Below, in pieces: positions 33,869-41,609 of a stretch of 64,000 bases of DNA (position 1 is the stretch's first letter; the number at the start of each line of letters is the position of its first letter). The stretch is from Iamia sp038233075 (GTDB lineage Bacteria; Actinomycetota; Acidimicrobiia; Acidimicrobiales; Iamiaceae). The notes beneath the pieces are model-generated. The model saw only the letters and a list, made by a program, of their open reading frames with translations. It had not been told where the DNA came from and ran no database searches. Made by a program: the position numbers and the translations under genes. The stretch is from assembly GCA_038233075.1 (NCBI GenBank), contig JBBSMQ010000003.1:62001-126000 (forward strand), written 5' to 3'.

Positions 33869-34453
33869 TCAGGTCAGCTCGTAGAGGTGGGGGGCCCGGC
33901 CCCGGCCGTGGTGGTCCTGCTTGGGGCCCAGGTTGCGCGCCTTGCGCTCGGCGACCATCTCATCGACGGCCTTGCGCACGGTCTGGGGGGAGCCCCCGCC
34001 CGCCTCGTTGGCTACGTCGGACAGGGTGAACTGCTTGGGCAGGCGCAGGGTGGCCGCCTTGAGCTCCTCGATCGAGACCATGGGCGCCCGGCTGCCCCCA
34101 CCGCCCCGCCGCCGTGAGCCGCCCGACGCGCGACGTCCACGACGGCCCACCTCGAAGCCGGCCCGGCGGAGCAGCTCATCGGGAACCCCGGAGGCCCGGA
34201 ACGCGGCCACGGGGATGGACTCGGCCTCGGCGTAGGCCTTGGCGTGGGCCACGAAGTCCTCGGTGGCGGCGTCGCTGTCGGCCTCGCGTGCGTGCTCGAG
34301 GTCGGCCAGAGCGTGCAGGCGGGCCATGGGATCACCGGCGGCGGCCACCGCCGCCTCGGCGCGGGCGACGGCGTCGGCGTCGACCAGCGAGGAAGGGTCG
34401 TCCAACCACTCGAGGTAGCGGCGAACGGCGGTGTCGGGCGAGACGGGAGTCAT
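33869..34453 (-). CDS. protein with C-terminal helix-turn-helix domain
   Basis: A 194-aa protein. Residues ~1-105 are helical (SPDTAVRRYLEWLDDPSSLVDADAVARAEAAVAAAGDPMARLHALADLEHARE), followed by an Arg/Gly-rich linker (GRRGRRASGGSRRRGGGGSR) and a C-terminal ~60 residues resembling a winged or helix-turn-helix motif (PKQFTLSDVANEAGGGSPQTVRKAVDEMV). A nucleoid-associated or regulatory role is possible. I do not recognise the full-length family. Confidence 0.65.
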   Translation of the reverse strand: MTPVSPDTAVRRYLEWLDDPSSLVDADAVARAEAAVAAAGDPMARLHALADLEHAREADSDAATEDFVAHAKAYAEAESIPVAAFRASGVPDELLRRAGFEVGRRGRRASGGSRRRGGGGSRAPMVSIEELKAATLRLPKQFTLSDVANEAGGGSPQTVRKAVDEMVAERKARNLGPKQDHHGRGRAPHLYELT

Positions 34454-34546
34454 GCCCGCGGGTCTACCAGAACGACGACCGCCTCTCCTGAGACACCCGG
34501 GTCCGACCCGATGGCCCCCACCCAAGCCATCGGCACGTGGTCGCTC

Positions 34547-36454
34547 TCAGGGCTCGATCAGGGCGGCGGTGTGGAACAGGTCCAGGGCGACGAGCAGCTC
34601 GCGGATCACGCCCGCGTCACCCGACTCGATGGTGAGGGAGCCGTCGTCGACGAGGGCATCGAAGCGGTCGGCCTGGGCCATCACCGCCACCAGCGTGGCC
34701 CGGTCGACGGCCACGACCACCTCGGCCTCGGCCGGGGCGTCACCATCCCAGTCGAGGACCCGGTGGTGGATGGCGTGGTGGGCGACACCGATAAAGTGGG
34801 CCTCCTCCACGTCGGTCAGCCGCAGCACCACGGTCGCCTCGGTGCGGAAGCGGGACGGATCGAAGCGGGTGCCGAGCATGTCGACCATCTGCTCGCCCGA
34901 CATGGCCCGGTCGAGCGCCTGCGGCCGCCAGGCGCCGAGCTGGAGGGAGCCGTGGCGCAGCTCCTGGGCTCCGGTGAGGTAGGCGTTGCGCCAGGTACCG
35001 GACTCGGCCTGGTAGCCCAGCTGCTCCATGGCGTCGGCCGAGAGCAGACGGGCGGCCCGATGGCTCGGATCGGCGAAGATGAGGTGCGCCAGCACCTGGG
35101 CCACCCACCGATACTCCCCCCGGTCGAAGGCCGCCTGGGCCCCGCGCACCACTGCATCGGGGCCGCCCATCATCTCGACGTAGCGCTTCCCGGCCTCCAC
35201 CGGCGAGAGGGGGTGGAGGTGGGCCGGGTTGCCGTCGTACCAGCCCAGGTAGCGGTGGTACACCGAGCGGACGTTGTGGGAGACGGTGCCGTAGTAGCCC
35301 TGCACGTGGGACTCGCGGGCGAACGACTCCGGCAGAGCCAGCTCCTTCGCGATCTCGTCGGCGACCAGGCCGTGGTTGGCCAGGCGCAGCGTCTGGTCGT
35401 GCATCCAGCGGTAGACGTCGCGCTGCAGCGAGATGAAGGCCTTGACGTCGTCGCGCCCGAAGCGGGGCCAGTGGTGGCTGGTGAACATGGTGTCGGTGGC
35501 ATCACCCCACAGCAGCAGGGCCTCCTGGAGGTACTTGCTCCAGGCCAGGGCGTCGCGGACCTTGGCTCCCCGGAGCGGGTACACGTTGTGGATGTTGTGC
35601 GAGCAGTTCTCGGCCATGCACAGCAGGCCCCGGTCCGGGAAGAAGAAGTTCATCTCCGCGGGGGCCTCGGCGTCGGGGGTGTCCTGGAACACGATGCGGA
35701 TCCCGTCGACGTCGAGCTCGGTCCCGGTGCGCTCGATGGTCTCGGTGGGAGCAATGAGCCCGGAAGCGCCGAAGGGCAGGGCCTGACCGAGACCGACGTC
35801 GACCTGGCCCTGCGGCCCGGGGGGGAGCAGGGGGCCGAACTGGTACATGGCCCGCCGGGCCATGATCGGGCCGGCCAGCGAGTTCTCGCTGAAGGCCTCG
35901 TGCATGAACCCCTGGGGGGCGATGATCCGCACGTCGCCGGCCGCGACGGCGTCCTCGGAGGTGACCCCCAGGACCCCGCCGAAGTGGTCGACGTGGCTGT
36001 GGGTGTAGATGACCGCCACCACCGGTCGGGCCCCAAGCGTGTCGTTCGCCAGGGCGAGGCACGCCGCTGCGGTCTCGGCGGTGGTCAGGGGGTCGATGAT
36101 CAGCCACCCGTGGTCGCCGGCCAGGAAGGTGATGTTGCTGATGTCGTAGCCCCGGGCCTGCCAGACGCCCTCGGCCACCTCGAACAGGCCGTGGTGGGCG
36201 TTGAGCTGCCCCTGTCGCCACAGGCCGGGGTGGACCGTGTCCGGCGCCGGATCGTCGGTGCGGAGGAAGTCGTGGCTGGCGATGTCCCACACGGTGCCGC
36301 CGTCGCGTTCGATGCGGCCCGTGGGGTGCTGGGCGATCAGCCCGCGGCGGGCGCGGTCGAAGTCGCCGGCGTCGTCGAAGCTCACCATCGCCGCGGAGTG
36401 GCGGGTCGCGGTGGCGGGCGTGGCCGGCTTCGGTCCCAGGTCGGTGTCGCTCAT
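34547..36454 (-). CDS. SdsA1/BDS1-type alkylsulfatase (metallo-beta-lactamase fold)
   Basis: A 635-aa protein of the SDS-hydrolysing class III sulfatase family. The MBL metal motif is THSHVDHFGG (HxHxDH), with further ligands in MNFFFPDRGLLCMAENCSHNIHNVYPLRG and SHHWPRFG. The central dimerisation segment and the C-terminal SCP2-like domain (TFDDGSLTIESGDA type, here DALVDDGSLTIESGDAGVI) are both present. It would cleave primary or secondary alkyl sulfates and release sulfate. No signal peptide is visible. ATG at 36454 chosen because the domain text begins right after it. Confidence 0.92.
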   Translation of the reverse strand: MSDTDLGPKPATPATATRHSAAMVSFDDAGDFDRARRGLIAQHPTGRIERDGGTVWDIASHDFLRTDDPAPDTVHPGLWRQGQLNAHHGLFEVAEGVWQARGYDISNITFLAGDHGWLIIDPLTTAETAAACLALANDTLGARPVVAVIYTHSHVDHFGGVLGVTSEDAVAAGDVRIIAPQGFMHEAFSENSLAGPIMARRAMYQFGPLLPPGPQGQVDVGLGQALPFGASGLIAPTETIERTGTELDVDGIRIVFQDTPDAEAPAEMNFFFPDRGLLCMAENCSHNIHNVYPLRGAKVRDALAWSKYLQEALLLWGDATDTMFTSHHWPRFGRDDVKAFISLQRDVYRWMHDQTLRLANHGLVADEIAKELALPESFARESHVQGYYGTVSHNVRSVYHRYLGWYDGNPAHLHPLSPVEAGKRYVEMMGGPDAVVRGAQAAFDRGEYRWVAQVLAHLIFADPSHRAARLLSADAMEQLGYQAESGTWRNAYLTGAQELRHGSLQLGAWRPQALDRAMSGEQMVDMLGTRFDPSRFRTEATVVLRLTDVEEAHFIGVAHHAIHHRVLDWDGDAPAEAEVVVAVDRATLVAVMAQADRFDALVDDGSLTIESGDAGVIRELLVALDLFHTAALIEP

Positions 36455-36529
36455 CGATGCTCCATGAGATGGTGGAATCCGCTCCGGCGGCTGCCTGCGG
36501 GCGAGCACCGATGAGCGCCATCGGCTGCA

Positions 36530-36593
36530 CTCGCTGCGCTCGCTCCGCCACCGGGGAGAGCTGTGCTGTCGGGTTCGCTCGCTGCGCTCGCTC
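36530..36593. repeat. two copies of the palindromic CTCGCTGCGCTCGCTC repeat
   Basis: The 16-bp sequence occurs at 36530-36545 and 36578-36593, in the 211-bp gap between the sulfatase start and the substrate-binding protein stop. A third copy lies at 45178-45193. Nothing else is recognised in this gap. Confidence 0.8.
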
Positions 36594-36665
36594 ACATTGG
36601 AGAGTGTGGCGCGCCAGCGGGATCACGACTGGCCAATGCGCCTCACCGACGGCGGGCGCGGATCC

Positions 36666-38390
36666 TCAGCCCCCACCGGCCGGGGACGGGTACTCGGGAT
36701 AGACGTCCTCGGGCGGGGTCTCGGTGAACAGCGCAGGGGCGGTGGCGGGGTCGTGGGGGATGGGCGGGCCGCTCTGCATGCGACCCGGCAGGATGCGCTC
36801 CCCCCCGTTGCCGTAGCGCCACATGCCCGGTGCCTCGCTCTTGCCCTGCTCGTCGGGGCCCATGGCATCGCCATCCCACCAGATCTCGACGACGTCGTCG
36901 ATCGCCAGGTAGTCCGGTTGCTCGAACAGGCCCTGGTTTCCGTAGGAGATCTGCGGGGTGGTCGGGCCGCCGCCGGTGGGCGGGTAGCTGAACATGCCGC
37001 CCTGGAAGGTCTCGGGCGTGAGGTTGGGTCCGGCCATGTGGATGCCGAGCATCATCTGCGCCACCGACGGGTAGACGACGCCGCTGGTCAGGCGGGCCTC
37101 GGGCTCCTCGCCGAAGTACCACTCGTGCAGACGCCACTGCTCCTGCTGCTCGATGGGGCGACGGCCGGGCAGGTTGGACAGCCCGAAGGCGTGGACCCAC
37201 TGGAGCGGGTCGTAGGTGCGGCCCAGGGTGGTGGTGTCGGTGAGCACGGTGCCGGCGATGACCCACTCCGGGAAGTAGTCCTCCCGGGTGGCGGCCTGGG
37301 TGAGGTAGCTAGGCGTGATCGGGTCGCCCAGGAAGATGATGGTGGTGACCCCGGCGGCCTTCATCTTGGCGACGATGGCGGCGGCCCGCTCCGGCAGCTT
37401 GGGGATGTCGAGCAGGTAGGTCTCGCTGACCGCGGCCTCGTAGCCGCGCAGCCGGCCCCGGGCCCGGGCCTCGTCGCCGACCTTGGTGAACACCGGCGGG
37501 TCCTGCTCGAAGTTGATGGTGCCGAACACCCGCTCGCGGTCCGCCAGCTCGGGCCCTGCGAACTCCGCCGTGCGGCCCAGCAGACGCCGGACGGTGAAGT
37601 CGCCGAAGGTGCGCAGGAACTGCTCGGGGGTGGGCAGGTAACCCCACATGTAGGGCGCGTTCTCCTGGAACTTGGAGTCGGGCACCGAGAGCCCGCAGCC
37701 GAAGCAGATGATCCCCCTGTCCGAGAGGGTGTCGGCGAAGGCGTCGGTGAGGGCGGGACCTCCGAGCACCGCGAAAGGCTGGATCTCCTCCGCGACCTTG
37801 ATGGCGTCGGCCACCGCTGCGGACTCGTCGTCGCTCGGGCCCGACCCCACCAACACCTCCGGGACGACGGTGCGACCGTAGGTCTCGTAGACGTCGTTGA
37901 ACATCTCGATGAAGGCCTCGCGGGTGCGCTGCTGGACCTCCGGGGGATCGAGGAGGCCGGACAGGGCGGCCTGGATGTCGTTGCCGGGCGGCGGCTCGTA
38001 CACGACCACCTTGATCTCCTCGGCCGTGACACCGATCGAGGTGGCACCCCCGTTGTCGCCCGTATGGGCGGGCACGCACGGCGGCGCGTAGAGGCTGGGC
38101 AGCTTGACCCGGCCGGTGATGAGGTCGCAGCCCTCGCCCCAGTCGATGTCGCCTGTGGTCCCGGCCACCTCGGCGTCGCGGAGGTAGGTGGGCAGGTCCG
38201 GGTTGTCGGTAGGGTCGCTGCCTCCCTCGCCCCCGTCTCCCACCGGGCCGCTGGTGGCCCGCTCGCCGTCGTCGGCCGGGCTGCCCTTGACGCTGGCCAC
38301 CACGGCCACGACGAGCAGGACGACCACGACGAGAGCGAGGGGGCCGAAGCGGGCCAGCGGCCGGGGCCGGTCGGGCAGGGGCGAGACCAT
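36666..38390 (-). CDS. branched-chain-type ABC substrate-binding protein
   Basis: A 574-aa membrane-anchored binding protein. A single N-terminal helix (FGPLALVVVVLLVVAVVASVKG, no lipobox) and an acidic linker are followed by a periplasmic-binding type I fold like LivJ/AmiC: SIGVTAEEIKVVVYEPPP, REAFIEMFNDVYETYGRTVVPEV, IKVAEEIQPFAVLGGPAL, and AAIVAKMKAAGVTTIIFLGDP. It is the last gene of the operon with the fused permease and the fused MFS-ATPase, so it probably feeds that transporter. It is longer than LivJ (~370 aa), with a ~100-residue C-terminal addition. Ligand unknown. Confidence 0.85.
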   Translation of the reverse strand: MVSPLPDRPRPLARFGPLALVVVVLLVVAVVASVKGSPADDGERATSGPVGDGGEGGSDPTDNPDLPTYLRDAEVAGTTGDIDWGEGCDLITGRVKLPSLYAPPCVPAHTGDNGGATSIGVTAEEIKVVVYEPPPGNDIQAALSGLLDPPEVQQRTREAFIEMFNDVYETYGRTVVPEVLVGSGPSDDESAAVADAIKVAEEIQPFAVLGGPALTDAFADTLSDRGIICFGCGLSVPDSKFQENAPYMWGYLPTPEQFLRTFGDFTVRRLLGRTAEFAGPELADRERVFGTINFEQDPPVFTKVGDEARARGRLRGYEAAVSETYLLDIPKLPERAAAIVAKMKAAGVTTIIFLGDPITPSYLTQAATREDYFPEWVIAGTVLTDTTTLGRTYDPLQWVHAFGLSNLPGRRPIEQQEQWRLHEWYFGEEPEARLTSGVVYPSVAQMMLGIHMAGPNLTPETFQGGMFSYPPTGGGPTTPQISYGNQGLFEQPDYLAIDDVVEIWWDGDAMGPDEQGKSEAPGMWRYGNGGERILPGRMQSGPPIPHDPATAPALFTETPPEDVYPEYPSPAGGG

Positions 38391-38429
38391 CAGGTGCCTC
38401 CGTGGGGGCGAGGGGTGGGGATCACGATG

Positions 38430-41400
38430 TCACAAGCGCTCGGCGCCAGGGTCGCGGGCGGGGCCCGAGCGGGCCAGCACGGCCGGTTCGGTCCCCAGGT
38501 AGGACGCCACCACCTCGGGGTGGCGGAGCACCTCGTCGGGGGGACCGTCGGCGACGACCCGTCCGAGGTCGAGGGCCATCATGCGGTCCGAGACGGAGGT
38601 GATGAGGCCCATGTCGTGCTCGATCACCACCAGGCTGGCGCCCAGCGCGTCGCGGATGCGCAGCAGCAGCGGGCCGAGTGCCTCGGCCTCGCGCTGGGCG
38701 ATGCCCGACGAGGGCTCGTCGAGGAGCACCACGTCGGGGCGGTGGGCCAGGACGCAGGCCAGGTCGACGATGCGGCGCGAACCGGTGGAGAGCTCACCGA
38801 CGAACTTGCTGCGGAAGGCGCCCAGCCCCAGCAGGTCGATGAGCTGGGACACCTCGGCCGCCACCGCGGCCTCGCTGGCCACCAGCGGCGGAGCGCGGAA
38901 GGCCGCGTTGAGGGGATCGCGCACCGCGATCCACCGCTCGAGGGCCACCGCGATCGCCTCCTCGACGGTGAGCGAGGGGAACAGCCGGGAGTCCTGGAAG
39001 GAGCGGCCGACCCCGGCCCGGGCCCGCGCTCCGGCGCCGAGAGCCGTGAGCTCGACGTCGCCCAGCACGACGGTGCCGGCATCGGCCGGCGTGTGGCCCG
39101 ACAGCAGATCGATGAGGGTGGTCTTGCCGGCACCGTTGGGGCCGATGAGCCCGAGCACCTCGCCGGGGGCGACATCGACCGACACACCGTCGACCGCCAC
39201 CACCCCACCGAAGCGGACCGAGAGGTCGCGGGCCGACAGGGCGGGACCGGCGGGCCGCTCCCGACCCCGGGCGCCCCCGAGCAGCGGAGCGGCCGAGGCC
39301 GCGGCCAGGGCCAGGAGGTCGTCCTCATCGGAGCGGCGGCGGGCGGCGCCGGCAGCGCCCCCGCCGGCGGGGGCCGGCGCGTGGCCGGCGCCCGCACCGG
39401 GATCGCCGCCGTCGGTGCCGTCGGTGCCGATCCCGGGCCCGCCCCCCGGGGCCGAGGTGGCGTCGGCCAGGCCCTTGCTGGCGCCCTCGAGGAAGACCGA
39501 GCGCAGCACGTCGGGGCGGTCGAGCAGCTCCGCGGTCGGACCGTCGAAGCGGACCTCGCCCTTCTCCAGGAAGTAGGCCCGGTCGGCCACCGAAAGAGCC
39601 ACGTTGACCGACTGCTCGACGAGGAGGATGGTCGTGCCCTCGTCGCGGAGGGTCCGCACCACGTCGAGCAGCTCCTCAACGACCACGGGAGCCAGGCCGA
39701 GGGAGAGCTCGTCGATGACCAGGAGCTGGGGCCGGGTCAGGAAGGCCATCGACAGGGCCAGCATCTGCTGCTGGCCACCGGAGAGGTCGGCGGCCGGGTC
39801 GTCGCGCCGCTCCACCAGGACCGGGAACATCTCCTCCACCCGGCTTCGACGCTCGGCCAGGGTCGTGGGATCGCGCCGGGCCATCCACCCCGCCACCCGC
39901 AGGTTCTCGGCCACGGTGAGCCCGGGGAAGGTGCCCTTGCCGCCGGGGACCTGGCCGATGCCGAGCAGGGCGATCTCCTCGGGTGGGGCGTGGGTGATGT
40001 CGCGCCCGTCGAAGATCACCGCGCCCCGACTGGCGGGGACGACCCCGGAGATGGCGTTGAGGAGGGTCGACTTGCCGGCCCCGTTGGTGCCCAGCAGGGC
40101 CACGATCTCGCCCTCCTCCACCTCCATGTCGACGCTGAAGAGGATGCGGATGTCGCCGTAGCGGACGTCGAGGCCCCGCACCAGCAGCAGCTTCTGACGC
40201 CCGGCGCGTCGCTCCCGCAGCAGCTCGGCCCGAGCGGCGGCCCCGGCCCACACCTGGTGGACGTCGCTGTCGATGACGCGACCCACCGAGGCGATGAGGA
40301 GCCCGCCGAGCAGGTACACGGGAGCGAGGATGGCCAACCCCCAGCGGAACCCGTGGGCGTCGCCGATCCAGCCGATGATGGGGATCACCACCAGCCCGGG
40401 GAGGACGAACAGGGCGCCGATGGAGAACCCGACCGACCGGGCCCGGGGTGGGATGGCGAGGGACAGGCTGGAGAGGACACCGGGGCCGACGATGGCCAGG
40501 CAGGCCACGATCAGGGCGTTGGCCGCGATGGCCACGGCGAGGACGGGCGCGGTGGCCAGGACGATGACCAGGGCGGCGGCGAGGAAGGCCGACAGGGCGA
40601 TGAACCGGAACACCTGCGCCGGTCCCCGGGCCAGGGCCTTCATCCCGAGCCGGGCCCCGACGAAGAGCCCCAGGAGCTCGGTCAGCTGCACCGGCACCAG
40701 CACCCAGGAGCGCTCGATCTCGTCGAGGCCCCACACCTGCTCGTAGAGGATGGACGAGATCGACACGAACCCGGCGATCGATGCGGCCAGGAAGGGCAGG
40801 GCCAGGAAGATGCGGCGGAGGCTGGCGATGGTCCACACCATCCGGTAGGCCTCGGCGAACGAGGGCGGCGGTTCGTCCGCGCTGAGCAGGTCGGCGTCGG
40901 CGCCCATGGCGGCCCGCTCGTGGTGACCTCGGCCCGGATCAGCCAGCCGCATCCCGATGACCACCAGGATGAGGGTGGGCACTGCGAACACGAAGAACGG
41001 GGTCCGCCAGCCCGCCACCTGGGCCAGGAGGGCGCCGACGACGGCGCCCACGACGGTGCCGATGGCGTTGGCCGAGCGGTGGAACGAGTACATCCGGGGG
41101 CGGAGACCGGGCTTGTAGTAGTCCGAGAGCAGGGAGTTGTGGGTGGGGAAGGTGACGGCCTGGCCGATCGACGACCCGGCCCGCATGGTCACCAGGACCC
41201 ACGCGGTGAAGGCCAGACCGGTGCCCAGGGAGAAGAAGGCCCACGCCGCCGCCCCGAGCAGGGCGATGCGCACCCGGTTGCCTCGGTCGGCCCACGCCGC
41301 GATGGGCACGGTCAGCAGGAGGGCGGCCGCGGCGGCCAGGGCCACGACGCCCAAAATGCCGCTGTTGCTCAGGTTGAAGTCGTCGCGGATCTCGGGCAGC

Positions 41401-41609
41401 AGGACCCCGAACGCGCTGCGGTCGAGCTCGTCGGTGAGGTTGAGGCCGAACAGCAGGAGCAGCGGCGCGACCGGTGCGCCGTCGGTGACCCGGCGCCGGA
41501 GCCAGCCTGCGACCCCGTGCGCGTCCGACGCGTCGGGCTCGACCTCACCGGCCGCCTCACCGACCACCTGGTCGGCGTCGCTCTCGGTCCCCGGCACCCC
41601 GGAGGTCAC
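38430..41609 (-). CDS. fused MFS transporter - LivF ATPase - LivG ATPase
   Basis: A 1059-aa single polypeptide with three modules. Residues ~45-450 are an MFS transporter with ~12 helices (LLLLFGLNLTDELDRSAFGVLLPEI; TFPTHNSLLSDYYKPGLRPRMYSFHRSANAIG). Residues ~485-720 are a LivF-type ATPase: Walker A LLGTNGAGKSTLL near 506, QVPGGKGTFPGLTVAENL, LSGGQQQML, LLVIDELSLGLAP. A Gly/Ala/Pro-rich linker (~720-790) leads to a LivG-type ATPase: GLIGPNGAGKTTL near 820, GRSFQDSRLFPSLTV, LSTGSRR, VVLLDEPSSGIAQ. The frame is continuous and the start (GTG) overlaps the permease stop. It pairs with the LivHM fusion encoded just upstream. How an MFS unit works with an ABC importer is unknown. Confidence 0.93.
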   Translation of the reverse strand: MTSGVPGTESDADQVVGEAAGEVEPDASDAHGVAGWLRRRVTDGAPVAPLLLLFGLNLTDELDRSAFGVLLPEIRDDFNLSNSGILGVVALAAAAALLLTVPIAAWADRGNRVRIALLGAAAWAFFSLGTGLAFTAWVLVTMRAGSSIGQAVTFPTHNSLLSDYYKPGLRPRMYSFHRSANAIGTVVGAVVGALLAQVAGWRTPFFVFAVPTLILVVIGMRLADPGRGHHERAAMGADADLLSADEPPPSFAEAYRMVWTIASLRRIFLALPFLAASIAGFVSISSILYEQVWGLDEIERSWVLVPVQLTELLGLFVGARLGMKALARGPAQVFRFIALSAFLAAALVIVLATAPVLAVAIAANALIVACLAIVGPGVLSSLSLAIPPRARSVGFSIGALFVLPGLVVIPIIGWIGDAHGFRWGLAILAPVYLLGGLLIASVGRVIDSDVHQVWAGAAARAELLRERRAGRQKLLLVRGLDVRYGDIRILFSVDMEVEEGEIVALLGTNGAGKSTLLNAISGVVPASRGAVIFDGRDITHAPPEEIALLGIGQVPGGKGTFPGLTVAENLRVAGWMARRDPTTLAERRSRVEEMFPVLVERRDDPAADLSGGQQQMLALSMAFLTRPQLLVIDELSLGLAPVVVEELLDVVRTLRDEGTTILLVEQSVNVALSVADRAYFLEKGEVRFDGPTAELLDRPDVLRSVFLEGASKGLADATSAPGGGPGIGTDGTDGGDPGAGAGHAPAPAGGGAAGAARRRSDEDDLLALAAASAAPLLGGARGRERPAGPALSARDLSVRFGGVVAVDGVSVDVAPGEVLGLIGPNGAGKTTLIDLLSGHTPADAGTVVLGDVELTALGAGARARAGVGRSFQDSRLFPSLTVEEAIAVALERWIAVRDPLNAAFRAPPLVASEAAVAAEVSQLIDLLGLGAFRSKFVGELSTGSRRIVDLACVLAHRPDVVLLDEPSSGIAQREAEALGPLLLRIRDALGASLVVIEHDMGLITSVSDRMMALDLGRVVADGPPDEVLRHPEVVASYLGTEPAVLARSGPARDPGAERL